Shown here: positions 49,741 through 59,301 of the stretch, piece by piece
How the letters are laid out: each line of letters opens with the position of its first letter
Numbering within the stretch: position 1 is the stretch's first letter
Origin: Chitinophagales bacterium
Lineage (GTDB): Bacteria; Bacteroidota; Bacteroidia; Chitinophagales; Saprospiraceae
Assembly: GCA_017303475.1 (NCBI GenBank)
Contig: JAFLBO010000025.1
Span: 1 to 64,000 of the forward strand
Direction of reading: 5' to 3'
DNA length: 64,000 nucleotides
Translations under genes and position numbers: made by a program
Notes under the pieces: model-generated
Databases searched by the model: none
What the model was told of the DNA's origin: nothing
What the model saw: the letters and a program-made list of their open reading frames with translations, nothing else

Positions 49741-52260
49741 TCATCCCCCCATCCGCTTCTTATTCAACTCCGTCAAAAAACGGTTCAATTCATCCACTGA
49801 GTAATACAAAACCTCCCTCGGCTTGGAACCATCCGCCGGGCCAACTATTCCCAAAGCCTCCAGCTGATCCATAATCCGGCCTGCCCGGTTGTAACCAAGC
49901 TTCATACGACGCTGTATCAAACTGGTACTGCCATGCTGGGTTTCCACCACCAAACGGGCCGCATCCTCCAGCATGTCGTCCATATCCGCAAAACTGAACT
50001 GCTTGCCGCTTTTACCGTCGCTCTGCTCTCCTTCCGGATGAAATTCGGGCAAAAAGAACGGCTCGGGGAAGCCTTGTTGCTTAGCAATAAACTGAATTAC
50101 ACGCTCTACCTCTGGCGTATCTACAAACGCCGATTGCAAACGAATAATATCTCCACCTACCGACAACAGCATATCCCCCCGACCCGTCAGCTGCTCGGCG
50201 CCGCCGGCGTCCAGAATGGTTCGGGAGTCTACCTTGGAGGCTACTTTAAAGGCAATACGCGCCGGGAAGTTGGCTTTGATCACACCGGTAATGATGTTCA
50301 CCGATGGCCTTTGTGTAGCAATAATCAGGTGAATACCTACCGCACGCGCCAGCTGCGCCAAACGCCCAATAGGTAATTCCACCTCTTTACCCGCCGTCAT
50401 GATCAGGTCGGCAAACTCGTCGATGATCAAGACGATGTAAGGCAGGAAGCGGTGCCCCTTGTGCGGGTTAAGCCTGCGTGCCACAAACTTGTCGTTATAC
50501 TCCGTAATGTTCCGCGTTTCGGCCTTTTTGAGCAGGTCGTAGCGCGTTTCCATCTCAATGATCAGCGAGTTGAGGGTATGCACCACCTTGGTGGTATCGG
50601 TCACAATCGGCTCGGTTTGATCCGGAAGGAAGCCCAGGAAGTGGTTTTCCAGGTGTGCATACGGGAACAATTCTACCTTCTTAGGGTCAATCAGGATGAG
50701 TTTTACCTGTGATGGGTGCTTTTTGTACAGCAACGACATCAGCACCACGTTGATACCCACCGATTTACCCTGGCCCGTGGCGCCCGCTATCAGCAGGTGC
50801 GGCATACGGGTGAGGTCGGCCACAAACACCTCGTTCTGAATGGTTTTGCCCAACGCAATGGGCAATTCCATTTTGGCGCGTTTGAAACGGTCGTCAGTCA
50901 GTACCTCGCGGATACCCACCGTCTGGCGTTTTTTATTTGGTACCTCGATACCGATGGTACCCTTTCCCGGAATAGGAGCAATGATACGAATGCCCAGCGC
51001 CGAAAGGTTCAGGGCAATATCGTCTTCCAGGTTTTTGATTTTGGAAATACGGATACCCTTTGCCGGAATGATCTCGTACAGCGTTACGGTTGGGCCGATG
51101 GTTGCCTTGATTTTTTCAATTTCAATTTTGAAATACATCAAGGTTTGCAGGATCTGGTTTTTATTGGCTTCCAGTTCCTCGCGGTCTACTTCCAGCACCG
51201 TGTTTTCATGTTCTACCAGCAGCTGTGAGTGCGGGTACTCATAGTGCGAGAGTTCCAGGGTGGGGTCGTATGGTTCGCTCAGATTGGGGTTGTCTTCCTG
51301 AATCACCGTGGTGGGTGGCTTGTAGGATTCAGCTTCGTCTGGCGTTACCGGCACAGGTGGTGGCGCCACCACAATTTCCAGATCCCCTTCGTTGCCTGGT
51401 ACCAGGGTTTCGCGTTTGTCAGCCGTAACCTTTGCAGAGGCAGGCTCTTCTGCGAAAAGGGCAGACCGTTGCGACAGGTCGAGCGACAATTGTCCGATGG
51501 TTTCAAAATCATCGGTTACGGGAGGGGTAGTAACAGTTGCCGTAGCCGTTGCCACTGGTTCGGCTGCCGGTGATTCGATGGTATGGTCTTCAAAAATTGA
51601 AGTGCGCGGGTGGCGCGAGTTGGTAGCCGGTTTGCGCTTGCCAAAATTGCCGCTCAGCAGATCGGTCCAGGCCTGTTTGGTTTCGTCCCAGAGTTTTTGC
51701 CAGGTGAATTCTGTCAGGTCCGGGTTGTTAGACCAAACGAAGGTGCCAACCAGGGCAAACAGCATAAGGGCCAGTGTTCCCACCACACCTATAAAGTTCT
51801 GGATATATTCGCTGATGGCTTGTCCAAAAACACCGCCCCAGGGGAATTCCAGTTTTTGCAAAAAGAAGGATGCCAACACTGAAGCGATGGTCATCAGAAT
51901 TACCGTGCGCTGGAAGGTAGTGTTCAGGTAACCCAGCGGAGTGCGGCGTATGAAAGCCAGACCATACTTATATAATAGGTATACAAACCCGAAAGAGGCC
52001 ACCCCGAAGCCCCAGTAAATAATGGAATCTGCCAGAAAGGCCCCCAGCCGACCGAGCCAGTTATCTACCGGAACGTCATCGAAGAACACATCCCAGGAAA
52101 AACGGAATACCACATCGTGGTCGTTTTTCCAGGTAAAGAAGTAAGAGGTAAAGGCTATAAAGAGGTAGAAAGACAGAAACAGCAGAAACACCCCGAAGAG
52201 TTTGGAAACTCGTTCGCTGTCGAAGTTCATGCTAAGCTGTCCGCGTTTTTTGGCTGCCAT
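49741..52260 (-). CDS. ftsK: DNA translocase FtsK
   Basis: 839 residues, close to usual for FtsK/SpoIIIE. Four or so N-terminal membrane helices (about 20-195), a Pro/Glu-rich linker (about 205-355), then the motor: Walker A GATGQGKSVG (about 490-499), Walker B IVLIIDEFADLI, ATQRPSVNIITG and the winged-helix gamma domain (about 770-839, QRRMKLGYNRAGRIMDQLE). Pumps DNA and activates XerCD at chromosome dimers during division. A -7 box lies 37 bases upstream. Confidence 0.97.
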   Translation of the reverse strand: MAAKKRGQLSMNFDSERVSKLFGVFLLFLSFYLFIAFTSYFFTWKNDHDVVFRFSWDVFFDDVPVDNWLGRLGAFLADSIIYWGFGVASFGFVYLLYKYGLAFIRRTPLGYLNTTFQRTVILMTIASVLASFFLQKLEFPWGGVFGQAISEYIQNFIGVVGTLALMLFALVGTFVWSNNPDLTEFTWQKLWDETKQAWTDLLSGNFGKRKPATNSRHPRTSIFEDHTIESPAAEPVATATATVTTPPVTDDFETIGQLSLDLSQRSALFAEEPASAKVTADKRETLVPGNEGDLEIVVAPPPVPVTPDEAESYKPPTTVIQEDNPNLSEPYDPTLELSHYEYPHSQLLVEHENTVLEVDREELEANKNQILQTLMYFKIEIEKIKATIGPTVTLYEIIPAKGIRISKIKNLEDDIALNLSALGIRIIAPIPGKGTIGIEVPNKKRQTVGIREVLTDDRFKRAKMELPIALGKTIQNEVFVADLTRMPHLLIAGATGQGKSVGINVVLMSLLYKKHPSQVKLILIDPKKVELFPYAHLENHFLGFLPDQTEPIVTDTTKVVHTLNSLIIEMETRYDLLKKAETRNITEYNDKFVARRLNPHKGHRFLPYIVLIIDEFADLIMTAGKEVELPIGRLAQLARAVGIHLIIATQRPSVNIITGVIKANFPARIAFKVASKVDSRTILDAGGAEQLTGRGDMLLSVGGDIIRLQSAFVDTPEVERVIQFIAKQQGFPEPFFLPEFHPEGEQSDGKSGKQFSFADMDDMLEDAARLVVETQHGSTSLIQRRMKLGYNRAGRIMDQLEALGIVGPADGSKPREVLYYSVDELNRFLTELNKKRMGG

Positions 52261-52297
52261 GCAATGTTGGTCTGGTGGAATGGGGCAAGATTCAGGG

Positions 52298-52305
52298 CAA
52301 AAGTA
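52298..52305 (-). promoter_or_regulatory. -7 box of ftsK
   Basis: TACTTTTG on the minus strand, 37 bases upstream of the start codon. Confidence 0.5.
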
Positions 52306-52359
52306 GCAGGTGTGAATGGAAAAATCTATTCTAATGCCACAAGTCTGTCAGGATGAATT

Positions 52360-52470
52360 TCAATGAGTGAATAAACTGCCAGGAGAGAAATGATATGTTA
52401 CAGTGCACCCATTAGCGGTAAAATATTGGCCAATAGATTTTGGCAACTGTGCATCAATGAGTTCGGTCAT
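52360..52470 (-). pseudogene. Truncated DUF5615-type toxin remnant
   Basis: A 36-codon frame from the ATG at 52470: MTELIDAQLPKSIGQYF, then a stop. The opening (LIDAQLPK..) looks like the start of DUF5615 PIN-like toxins, which are normally about three times longer. The ATG overlaps the stop of the DUF433 gene (ATGA), the usual arrangement of this toxin-antitoxin pair. The rest of the toxin is absent in all frames downstream, so it is a decayed copy. Confidence 0.6.
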
Positions 52471-52712
52471 GCTGCAAGCGAGTATACCTGAACGCTTTTT
52501 GCCTTGATGGCTTGAGTTGCGTAAGCAAGACTTGCCAGTACATCCTCGCTGGTCAAGTCCGGAAACTCAGATAAGATATCTTCAATGGTATCCCCGGCAG
52601 ATAAAAGTTCAAGTATTCCTTCCACCGTATAACGAAGTCCTCTGATGGTGGGTTTCCCATGGCAAATCTCTAGAGAGATAGTTATTCGACTAAGCAGGGA
52701 AGAGTCATTCAT
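52467..52712 (-). CDS. DUF433 domain protein (VapB-type antitoxin)
   Basis: 81 residues from MNDSSLLSRI. DUF433 pattern: ISLEICHGKPTIRGLRYTVEGILELL then GDTIEDILSEFPDLTSEDVLASLAYA. The domain is a DNA-binding antitoxin fold that usually precedes a DUF5615 PIN-like toxin. Here the downstream toxin frame is only 36 codons, so the antitoxin is orphaned. Upstream in-frame Met at 52775 rejected because it extends past the domain start. Confidence 0.88.
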   Translation of the reverse strand: MNDSSLLSRITISLEICHGKPTIRGLRYTVEGILELLSAGDTIEDILSEFPDLTSEDVLASLAYATQAIKAKSVQVYSLAA

Positions 52713-52797
52713 ATTGCAACAGTTGAGTAAATTGGTTACAAATGTAGCAAATCCACCAGAATTGAACACCTGCATATTATATATGCGTCTTTAAGCG

Positions 52798-53433
52798 TCA
52801 CTTCTTCCGTACCATCATCAGCCCATCCCTCAGCGGGAGCAGCAGATTTTCCACCCGTTCATCCTGGTGCACAAACTGGTTGAATGAACGCAACAGTCGG
52901 GCAGTTTCGTCTTTTTCATTGCCGGAAGCTACTTTGCCATCCCACAACACATTATCGGCCAGCAGAATTCCGCTTGGGCGCATTTTGCCAAGGGCGAGTT
53001 CATAGTGTTCGGGGTAGTCCAGTTTGCCGGCATCCAGAAACACCAGGTCAAAAACTTCGTCCAGGGTTGGAACAATTTTGGCTGCATCGCCGAAGTGCAG
53101 CACCACCTGATGCTGGTATCCGGCCATTTCCACGTGTTTGCGGATGATGTAACCCAGTTCGTCGTTGGCTTCAATGGTATGGAGTTTGCCATCCGGTGGT
53201 AGTCCGGCGGCCAGGCAAAGTGCGGAGTAACCGGTAAAAGTTCCAATTTCGAGTATTCGTTGCGGCCGCAGCATGAGGCTGATAAACCGGAGCAGCTGGC
53301 CCTGATAAGCGCCGCTCATCATTTGGGGCGCCAGGGTACGGAGCTGCGTTTCTCGTTCCAGGTGGTGGAAAACGGGGTCGAGCGGACTGGTATGAGCCAG
53401 GCAATAGTCGAATGTTGGGTCTGCTTGAGCCAT
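52798..53433 (-). CDS. Class I O-methyltransferase (OMT family 3)
   Basis: 211 residues. SAM-binding motif I ILEIGTFTGYSALCLA (about 60-75), motif with acidic residue HTIEAND, GDAAKIVPTL, metal-ligand region FLDAGKLDYPEHYELAL and LLADNVLWDGKVASG match catechol/caffeoyl-CoA-type methyltransferases. In Bacteroidota its substrate is unknown. Cytoplasmic; monocistronic, upstream of the tRNA operon but divergent from it. Confidence 0.9.
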   Translation of the reverse strand: MAQADPTFDYCLAHTSPLDPVFHHLERETQLRTLAPQMMSGAYQGQLLRFISLMLRPQRILEIGTFTGYSALCLAAGLPPDGKLHTIEANDELGYIIRKHVEMAGYQHQVVLHFGDAAKIVPTLDEVFDLVFLDAGKLDYPEHYELALGKMRPSGILLADNVLWDGKVASGNEKDETARLLRSFNQFVHQDERVENLLLPLRDGLMMVRKK

Positions 53434-53533
53434 AAAACGGGGTAAAAGCCGGTATTTTTAAGTTTGCTGCAAAGGTCAACCTATTTTTTGCGGAAATTTT
53501 TAAAAATTGTTTTTCAGTTTCATTCAGAAGATA

Positions 53534-53541
53534 TACCTTTG
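53534..53541 (+). promoter_or_regulatory. -7 box of the tRNA-Thr-Tyr-Gly-Thr-tuf operon
   Basis: TACCTTTG, followed by CACTCGCTTTT. The same extended sequence precedes tRNA-Asn at 19354. Confidence 0.6.
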
Positions 53542-53626
53542 CACTCGCTTTTCGAGAGGGGGTCAAATTTCACTCGAAATTCAGTTGTTTGAAAACGAAA
53601 TTATAGTCTTTTACGGCTACAAATTT

Positions 53627-53699
53627 GCCACTGTAGCTCAGCTGGTAGAGCAGCTGATTTGTAATCAGCTGGTCGGGGGTTCGAGTCCCTCCAGTGGCT
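53627..53699 (+). tRNA. tRNA-Thr (anticodon TGT)
   Basis: 73 bases. Acceptor GCCACTG/CAGTGGC, D arm TAGCTCAGCTGGTAGAGC, anticodon loop TTTGTAA, T arm GGGTTCGAGTCCC, discriminator T. First gene of the tRNA-tuf cluster, matching E. coli thrU. Confidence 0.97.
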
Positions 53700-53779
53700 C
53701 TCGTTTTCATACTTTTTTCTCCTGTTGGTCAGGAACTATTTGATTGTCAAATTGTTTTTGTCTGGCAAAATCGCACCAA

Positions 53780-53863
53780 GGGGGTGCCCCGGAGTCGGAG
53801 AGCCGGGCCAGACTGTAAATCTGGTGCTTTACCGCTGAGTAGGTTCGAATCCCACCACCCCCA
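53780..53863 (+). tRNA. tRNA-Tyr (anticodon GTA)
   Basis: 84 bases with a long variable arm, as tRNA-Tyr has. Acceptor GGGGGTG/CACCCCC, anticodon loop CTGTAAA, T arm GGTTCGAATCC, discriminator A. Corresponds in order to E. coli tyrU. The 90 bases to the next tRNA hold imperfect hairpins (CGCCGCC...GGCGG). Confidence 0.96.
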
Positions 53864-53953
53864 CTTAACCCTCCGAAGCGCCGCCAAAGGCGGTGCAAAG
53901 GCGGGTTTTCGCTATTAATGCCGCCTTCGCGCTAAAACGCTACGGCGGAGAAT

Positions 53954-54026
53954 GCGGTGGTAACTCAGTTGGTAGAGTGTCAGCCTTCCAAGCTGAATGT
54001 CGCGAGTTCGAATCTCGTCCGCCGCT
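53954..54026 (+). tRNA. tRNA-Gly (anticodon TCC)
   Basis: 73 bases. Acceptor GCGGTGG/CCGCCGC with one G-U pair, D arm TAACTCAGTTGGTAGAGT, anticodon loop CTTCCAA, T arm GAGTTCGAATCTC, discriminator T. Corresponds to E. coli glyT. Confidence 0.96.
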
Positions 54027-54108
54027 CCAAGAGTCAGTGAAGTTGTTGTGAAGTGAAGATGCTGTTCTCCGAAATTGCCTGATCACCTCACCTCTATTCA
54101 TTGAAATT

Positions 54109-54180
<72 letters not shown>

Positions 54181-54318
54181 CAAGAGAAAGTGATAAGCTG
54201 ATAATTTCTCAATGTGATAAAGACAGGTTCAACATGTTATCACATCATCACATTATCGAATTGTCACAAATTTAAACCAATTTTTCACTTTAACTTTTAG
54301 ATTTAAAAGTCTTTTACA

Positions 54319-55515
<1,197 letters not shown>

Positions 55516-55666
55516 TATTAACGGCTCACGGTAGACGGCTGACGGTTGACGGATAACGGCTCACGGTAGACGGCTTACGGTAGAAGGTAATAAAATATCA
55601 TCCACCGTAAACCGTCCAACGTAAGACGTTCACCGTAAACCGTAGGCCGTCCACCGTCCACCGTAA
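55516..55666. repeat. Inverted repeat block (module 5) inside the tuf operon
   Basis: Left: GGCTCACGGTAGACGGCTGA-type units. Right: CCACCGTAAACCGTCCAACG-type units. Lies in the gap between tuf and tRNA-Trp, ending at the tRNA. Same family as 32276-32486. Confidence 0.92.
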
Positions 55667-55739
55667 AGGGGCATAGCTCAATTGGTAGAGTGGAGGTCTC
55701 CAAAACCTCAGGCTGCGGGTTCGAGCCCTGCTGCCCCTG
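55667..55739 (+). tRNA. tRNA-Trp (anticodon CCA)
   Basis: 73 bases. Acceptor AGGGGCA/TGCCCCT, D arm TAGCTCAATTGGTAGAGT, anticodon loop CTCCAAA, T arm GGGTTCGAGCCCT, discriminator G. Sits between tuf and secE. Confidence 0.97.
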
Positions 55740-55836
55740 CAAAAGTTAAACAAGCTGCTTGTCGTTGTTTCGTTCGTTCCCCGTATCGTGGGCAACGGAC
55801 TTTTTTAACACCAACAGGCGTCATCACAGGTTTACA

Positions 55837-56028
55837 ATGGAAAAATTGACGCTTTACCTGAAAGAAAGCTACCATGAGCTGACTAAAGAAGTGCATTGGC
55901 CTACTGCCGCTCAGCTGCAGGAAAGTACGATGGTGGTATTAACTACCTCCGCGTTGCTGGCCCTGATCATTTTCTTCATGGACAATGCTTGCGGTATTAT
56001 CATTAAAAAAGGTATTTACGGACTGTAA
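55837..56028 (+). CDS. secE: Preprotein translocase subunit SecE
   Basis: 63 residues, the short single-helix form. Amphipathic N-terminus YLKESYHELTKEVHWPT carries the family signature, followed by one membrane helix (about 34-52). Clamps SecY in the inner membrane. Start at MEKLTLY; the ORF extends upstream through the tRNA-Trp trailer. nusG follows 50 bases later. Confidence 0.96.
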   Translation: MEKLTLYLKESYHELTKEVHWPTAAQLQESTMVVLTTSALLALIIFFMDNACGIIIKKGIYGL

Positions 56029-56078
56029 TATCCCTTTTCACAGATCCGATCCTATTTGCTTAATCCTCCACCAAACGT

Positions 56079-56660
56079 ATGAGCCAGGATAAAGAAACGA
56101 CAGCAACAACAGCTGTAGAAGAAAAGAAATGGTATTCTCTGCGTGTCATCAGTGGCAAGGAGAAAAAAATTCAGGAGCGGATCGTGCTTGAGATAGAGCG
56201 TTCCGGCTGGAAAGAATTCATTTTTAATGTAATCGTTCCAACCGAAAAGGTATATAAAGTGCGCAACGGCAAAAAGGTAATGCAGGAGCGCAACCTGCTT
56301 CCAGGCTATATCCTGATCGAAGCCTATGGCTCTAAATTGAAGGGGGATGTAGCCAAAATGATTGCCGATGTGCCCAATGTGATTCATTTCCTGGGCAAGG
56401 AAGATCCGCTGCCCATGACCCATTCTGAGGCTAACCGCCTCCTAGGTAAAGTGGATGAAAGCACAGAATCCGGCGAAACACTGAGCGAACCATTCCTGGT
56501 GAACGAAACCGTGAAAATTATTGACGGCCCGTTTGCAGATTTCGTAGGTGATGTGCAGGAAGTAAACGAAGAGAAGAAGAAACTCAAGGTGATCGTGAAA
56601 ATTTTTGGTCGCGGCACCGAAGTGGAACTCAACTTTTTACAGGTAGAAAAAATCAGCTGA
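56079..56660 (+). CDS. nusG: Transcription termination/antitermination factor NusG
   Basis: 193 residues. NGN domain about 15-125 (KKWYSLRVISGKEKKIQERI, PGYILIEAY, FLGKEDPLP) and a C-terminal KOW domain about 138-193 (VKIIDGPFADFVGDVQEV). Binds RNA polymerase and couples it to Rho or ribosomes. Between secE and rplK as in most bacteria. Confidence 0.98.
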   Translation: MSQDKETTATTAVEEKKWYSLRVISGKEKKIQERIVLEIERSGWKEFIFNVIVPTEKVYKVRNGKKVMQERNLLPGYILIEAYGSKLKGDVAKMIADVPNVIHFLGKEDPLPMTHSEANRLLGKVDESTESGETLSEPFLVNETVKIIDGPFADFVGDVQEVNEEKKKLKVIVKIFGRGTEVELNFLQVEKIS

Positions 56661-56776
56661 CGCAGCATCGCTTGATGCCTGTTCTCCCAGGCTCGCTTCC
56701 ACAAAAGAGCGCTTGCAGCAGCGGTTTTCATAACAAACTCAACAGCAAAGTTTTCACCCGTTGAAAATTTGACACC

Positions 56777-57223
56777 ATGGCAAAAGAAGTAGATGTTTAT
56801 ATTAAACTCCAGGTAAAAGGCGGTCAGGCTAACCCGGCCCCACCTATCGGTCCGGCACTCGGTTCCAAAGGTGTGAATATCATGGAGTTCTGCAAGCGCT
56901 TCAACGCGCAAACCACCGAGCAAATGGGTAAAATCCTCCCGGTGGTTATTTCGGTGTATAAAGACAAAACTTTTGACTTTATCATCAAAACCCCTCCGGC
57001 AGCTATCCAATTGTTCGAAGCCGCTAAACTGGCTCCAGGTAAAGGATCTCCGGAACCAAACCGTAAAAAAGTGGGCTCCGTAACCTGGGAACAGGTGCGT
57101 GCTATTGCGGAAAATAAAATGCCCGACCTCAATTGCTTTACCGTTGAATCCGCTATGAAAATGGTTGCAGGTACTGCCCGCTCCATGGGATTGACGATCA
57201 GCGGCGACGCTCCATGGAATTAA
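56777..57223 (+). CDS. rplK: Ribosomal protein L11 (uL11)
   Basis: 148 residues. Signature KLQVKGGQANPAPPIGPALGSKGVNIMEFCK at the N-terminus with the conserved Pro helix, and the C-terminal RNA-binding domain ending MKMVAGTARSMGL. Binds the GTPase-associated region of 23S rRNA. rplA follows after 67 bases. Confidence 0.99.
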   Translation: MAKEVDVYIKLQVKGGQANPAPPIGPALGSKGVNIMEFCKRFNAQTTEQMGKILPVVISVYKDKTFDFIIKTPPAAIQLFEAAKLAPGKGSPEPNRKKVGSVTWEQVRAIAENKMPDLNCFTVESAMKMVAGTARSMGLTISGDAPWN

Positions 57224-57290
57224 TGTGGGTTAACCCACATTCAAAAAGGGAGTCCCGCCCATCGGGACGTTATACCTTAAACATACATCA

Positions 57291-57989
57291 ATGGCAAAGA
57301 AGTTAACTAAAAAACGCAAAGCCGTTGAAGGAAAGGTGGACGCCAACAAGCTGTACTCGCTGAATGAAGCGATGTCGCTCGTTAAAGATGTGAACACCAC
57401 CAAATTCAACGCATCGGTTGACGTGCACGTTCGCCTCGGGGTGGATCCACGTAAAGCCGACCAGGCTCTCCGCGGCACCGTTTCCCTGCCTCACGGCACC
57501 GGTAAAACCAAACGCGTGCTGGTTTTCTGTACTCCTGACAAGGTTGAAGAAGCTAAAGCTGCCGGCGCAGACCACGTTGGTCTCGAAGATTACATCCAGA
57601 AAGTATCTGAAGGCTGGATGGATATCGACGTAATCATTGCTACGCCTAACGTAATGGCTCAACTCGGTAAAGTAGCCCGCGTACTCGGTCCGCGTGGCTT
57701 GATGCCTAACCCTAAAACGGGCACGGTTACTACCGATATCGCAAACGCAGTAGCAGAGGTTAAAAAAGGTAAAATCGCTTTCCGTGTGGATAAGTTCGGG
57801 ATCATTCACGCCTCCATCGGTCGCGTGTCTTTCTCTCCCGAACAATTGGCCGACAACGCACATGAGCTCATTTCCACGCTGGTGAAAATGAAACCATCTT
57901 CCGCTAAAGGCACTTATATGAAGACGGTTTCTGTGGCCAGCACCATGAGCCCAGGTATTGCTGTGGATCCAAAATCCATTAAGGTGTAA
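57291..57989 (+). CDS. rplA: Ribosomal protein L1 (uL1)
   Basis: 232 residues, normal. Conserved VDVHVRLGVDPRKADQ, GTVSLPHGTGK, and the two-domain core motif VLGPRGLMPNPKTGTV. Part of the L1 stalk; in other bacteria it represses its own operon by binding the rplK leader. No obvious leader mimic was examined in detail. Confidence 0.99.
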   Translation: MAKKLTKKRKAVEGKVDANKLYSLNEAMSLVKDVNTTKFNASVDVHVRLGVDPRKADQALRGTVSLPHGTGKTKRVLVFCTPDKVEEAKAAGADHVGLEDYIQKVSEGWMDIDVIIATPNVMAQLGKVARVLGPRGLMPNPKTGTVTTDIANAVAEVKKGKIAFRVDKFGIIHASIGRVSFSPEQLADNAHELISTLVKMKPSSAKGTYMKTVSVASTMSPGIAVDPKSIKV

Positions 57990-58067
57990 TCTGGTTTTTG
58001 AGAAACACTCAACAACCCGATCAACTTCAACACTCTCTCAACACTCACATTTCAACATATCTAGGAA

Positions 58068-58595
58068 ATGACCAGAGAAGAAAAAACGGTAGCGATTGAG
58101 GAGCTCAAAGAAGAACTGGGTAACTCTTCGTTCTTTTACCTCACCGACTCTTCGACGCTCACTGTTGCCAAGATCAACAAGTTCCGTCGGATGTGCTTCG
58201 AAAAGGGCATCACGGTTAAAGTGGCCAAAAACACTTTAATTAAAAAAGCCCTTGAGAACGAACCCGAATCAAAAGGCTACGCAGCGCTGTTCGGCAGCTT
58301 GCACGGGCCAACCACCATCCTCATTTCTTCGAACCCAAAGGCTCCTGCCAAACTGCTCGAAGAATTCCGCAAAACCGAGGAACGTCCAATCCTGAAAGCA
58401 GCTTATATTGACTCTTCCGTGTACATTGGCGACGACCAACTGGCCACACTGGTGAAACTGAAGAGCAAGGAAGAGATGATCGGCGAGATCATCGGTCTGC
58501 TGCAATCTCCTGGACGCCGCCTCGCAAGCCAGATCACAGCTTCCGGTTCCAAAGTGGCCGGTATCGTGAAAACCCTGGCAGAACGCGGAGAATAA
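58068..58595 (+). CDS. rplJ: Ribosomal protein L10 (uL10)
   Basis: 175 residues. N-terminal rRNA-binding domain (EEKTVAIEELKEELGNSSFFYLTD, KVAKNTLIKKAL) and a C-terminal helix that binds L7/L12 dimers. Precedes rplL. The 78-base leader has ACACTCAAC-type CA-rich repeats loosely like module 1. Confidence 0.98.
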   Translation: MTREEKTVAIEELKEELGNSSFFYLTDSSTLTVAKINKFRRMCFEKGITVKVAKNTLIKKALENEPESKGYAALFGSLHGPTTILISSNPKAPAKLLEEFRKTEERPILKAAYIDSSVYIGDDQLATLVKLKSKEEMIGEIIGLLQSPGRRLASQITASGSKVAGIVKTLAERGE

Positions 58596-58686
58596 CGGCT
58601 TCCAAGTTCGCACCATACCCCCAGATTCCACCATTGAAAACCTTTGTTTCCAACATTTTCGCAAACAACTTTTAAAATTCTACATC

Positions 58687-59070
58687 ATGGCAGATTTGAA
58701 AGCACTGGCTGAAACGCTCGTGGGCCTTACGATTAAAGAAGCCAACGAGTTGGCTGGTATCCTGAAAGATGATTACGGTATTGAGCCTGCTGCTTCTGCA
58801 GTAGCTGTTGCTGCAGCTCCGGCTGGCGGCGGCGCTGGCGAAGCTGCTGCTGCTGAAAAGACCGAGTTCGACGTTATTCTGAAAGACGCTGGCGCTAACA
58901 AGCTCAACGTGGTGAAAGAAGTGAAAAACATCCTCGGTCTCGGCTTGAAAGAAGCTAAAGACCTCGTAGACGGTGCTCCAAGCCCGCTGAAGAACGGTGT
59001 GAACAAAGCTGAAGCTGAGTCCATCAAATCCGCTCTCGAAGGCGCTGGCGCTGTTGTTGAAATCAAGTAA
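58687..59070 (+). CDS. rplL: Ribosomal protein L7/L12 (bL12)
   Basis: 127 residues. N-terminal dimerisation helix pair (1-33), Ala/Gly-rich hinge (38-58) and the C-terminal domain with EFDVILKDAGANKLNVVKEV and LGLKEAKDLVDGAP. Recruits translation factors. Ahead of rpoB, as in the beta operon. Confidence 0.99.
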   Translation: MADLKALAETLVGLTIKEANELAGILKDDYGIEPAASAVAVAAAPAGGGAGEAAAAEKTEFDVILKDAGANKLNVVKEVKNILGLGLKEAKDLVDGAPSPLKNGVNKAEAESIKSALEGAGAVVEIK

Positions 59071-59178
59071 GGTTAGAATTCCGGATGTACAGCGCCTTCG
59101 GTCTAATCTCCGGTGCTGTTGCTCTGAATTCTTGACTTACTTATTTCGACACCATGTTCGCTTCTCACTCAAAGTACA

Positions 59179-59246
59179 GATAGACAAACAGTTAGGCTTG
59201 GCACGCGCCCTACACGGCGCATGTGCCAAGCCTCTTGTTGTCTATC
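59179..59246 (+). promoter_or_regulatory. Long hairpin between rplL and rpoB
   Basis: GATAGACAAACAGTTAGGCT.. pairs with ..AGCCTCTTGTTGTCTATC around GGCACGCGCC/GGCGCATGTGCC. Imperfect stem of about 30 bp, no T-run. In E. coli the same gap holds an attenuator and RNase III site; a similar role is plausible. The GTTAGGCTTGG phrase also starts the hairpin after rpoB. Confidence 0.7.
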
Positions 59247-59301
59247 CCTACTCCCCCAAACCAAAACAGCCGTTGCCAACCAGCATTTTTTGCAAAAAAA
59301 T

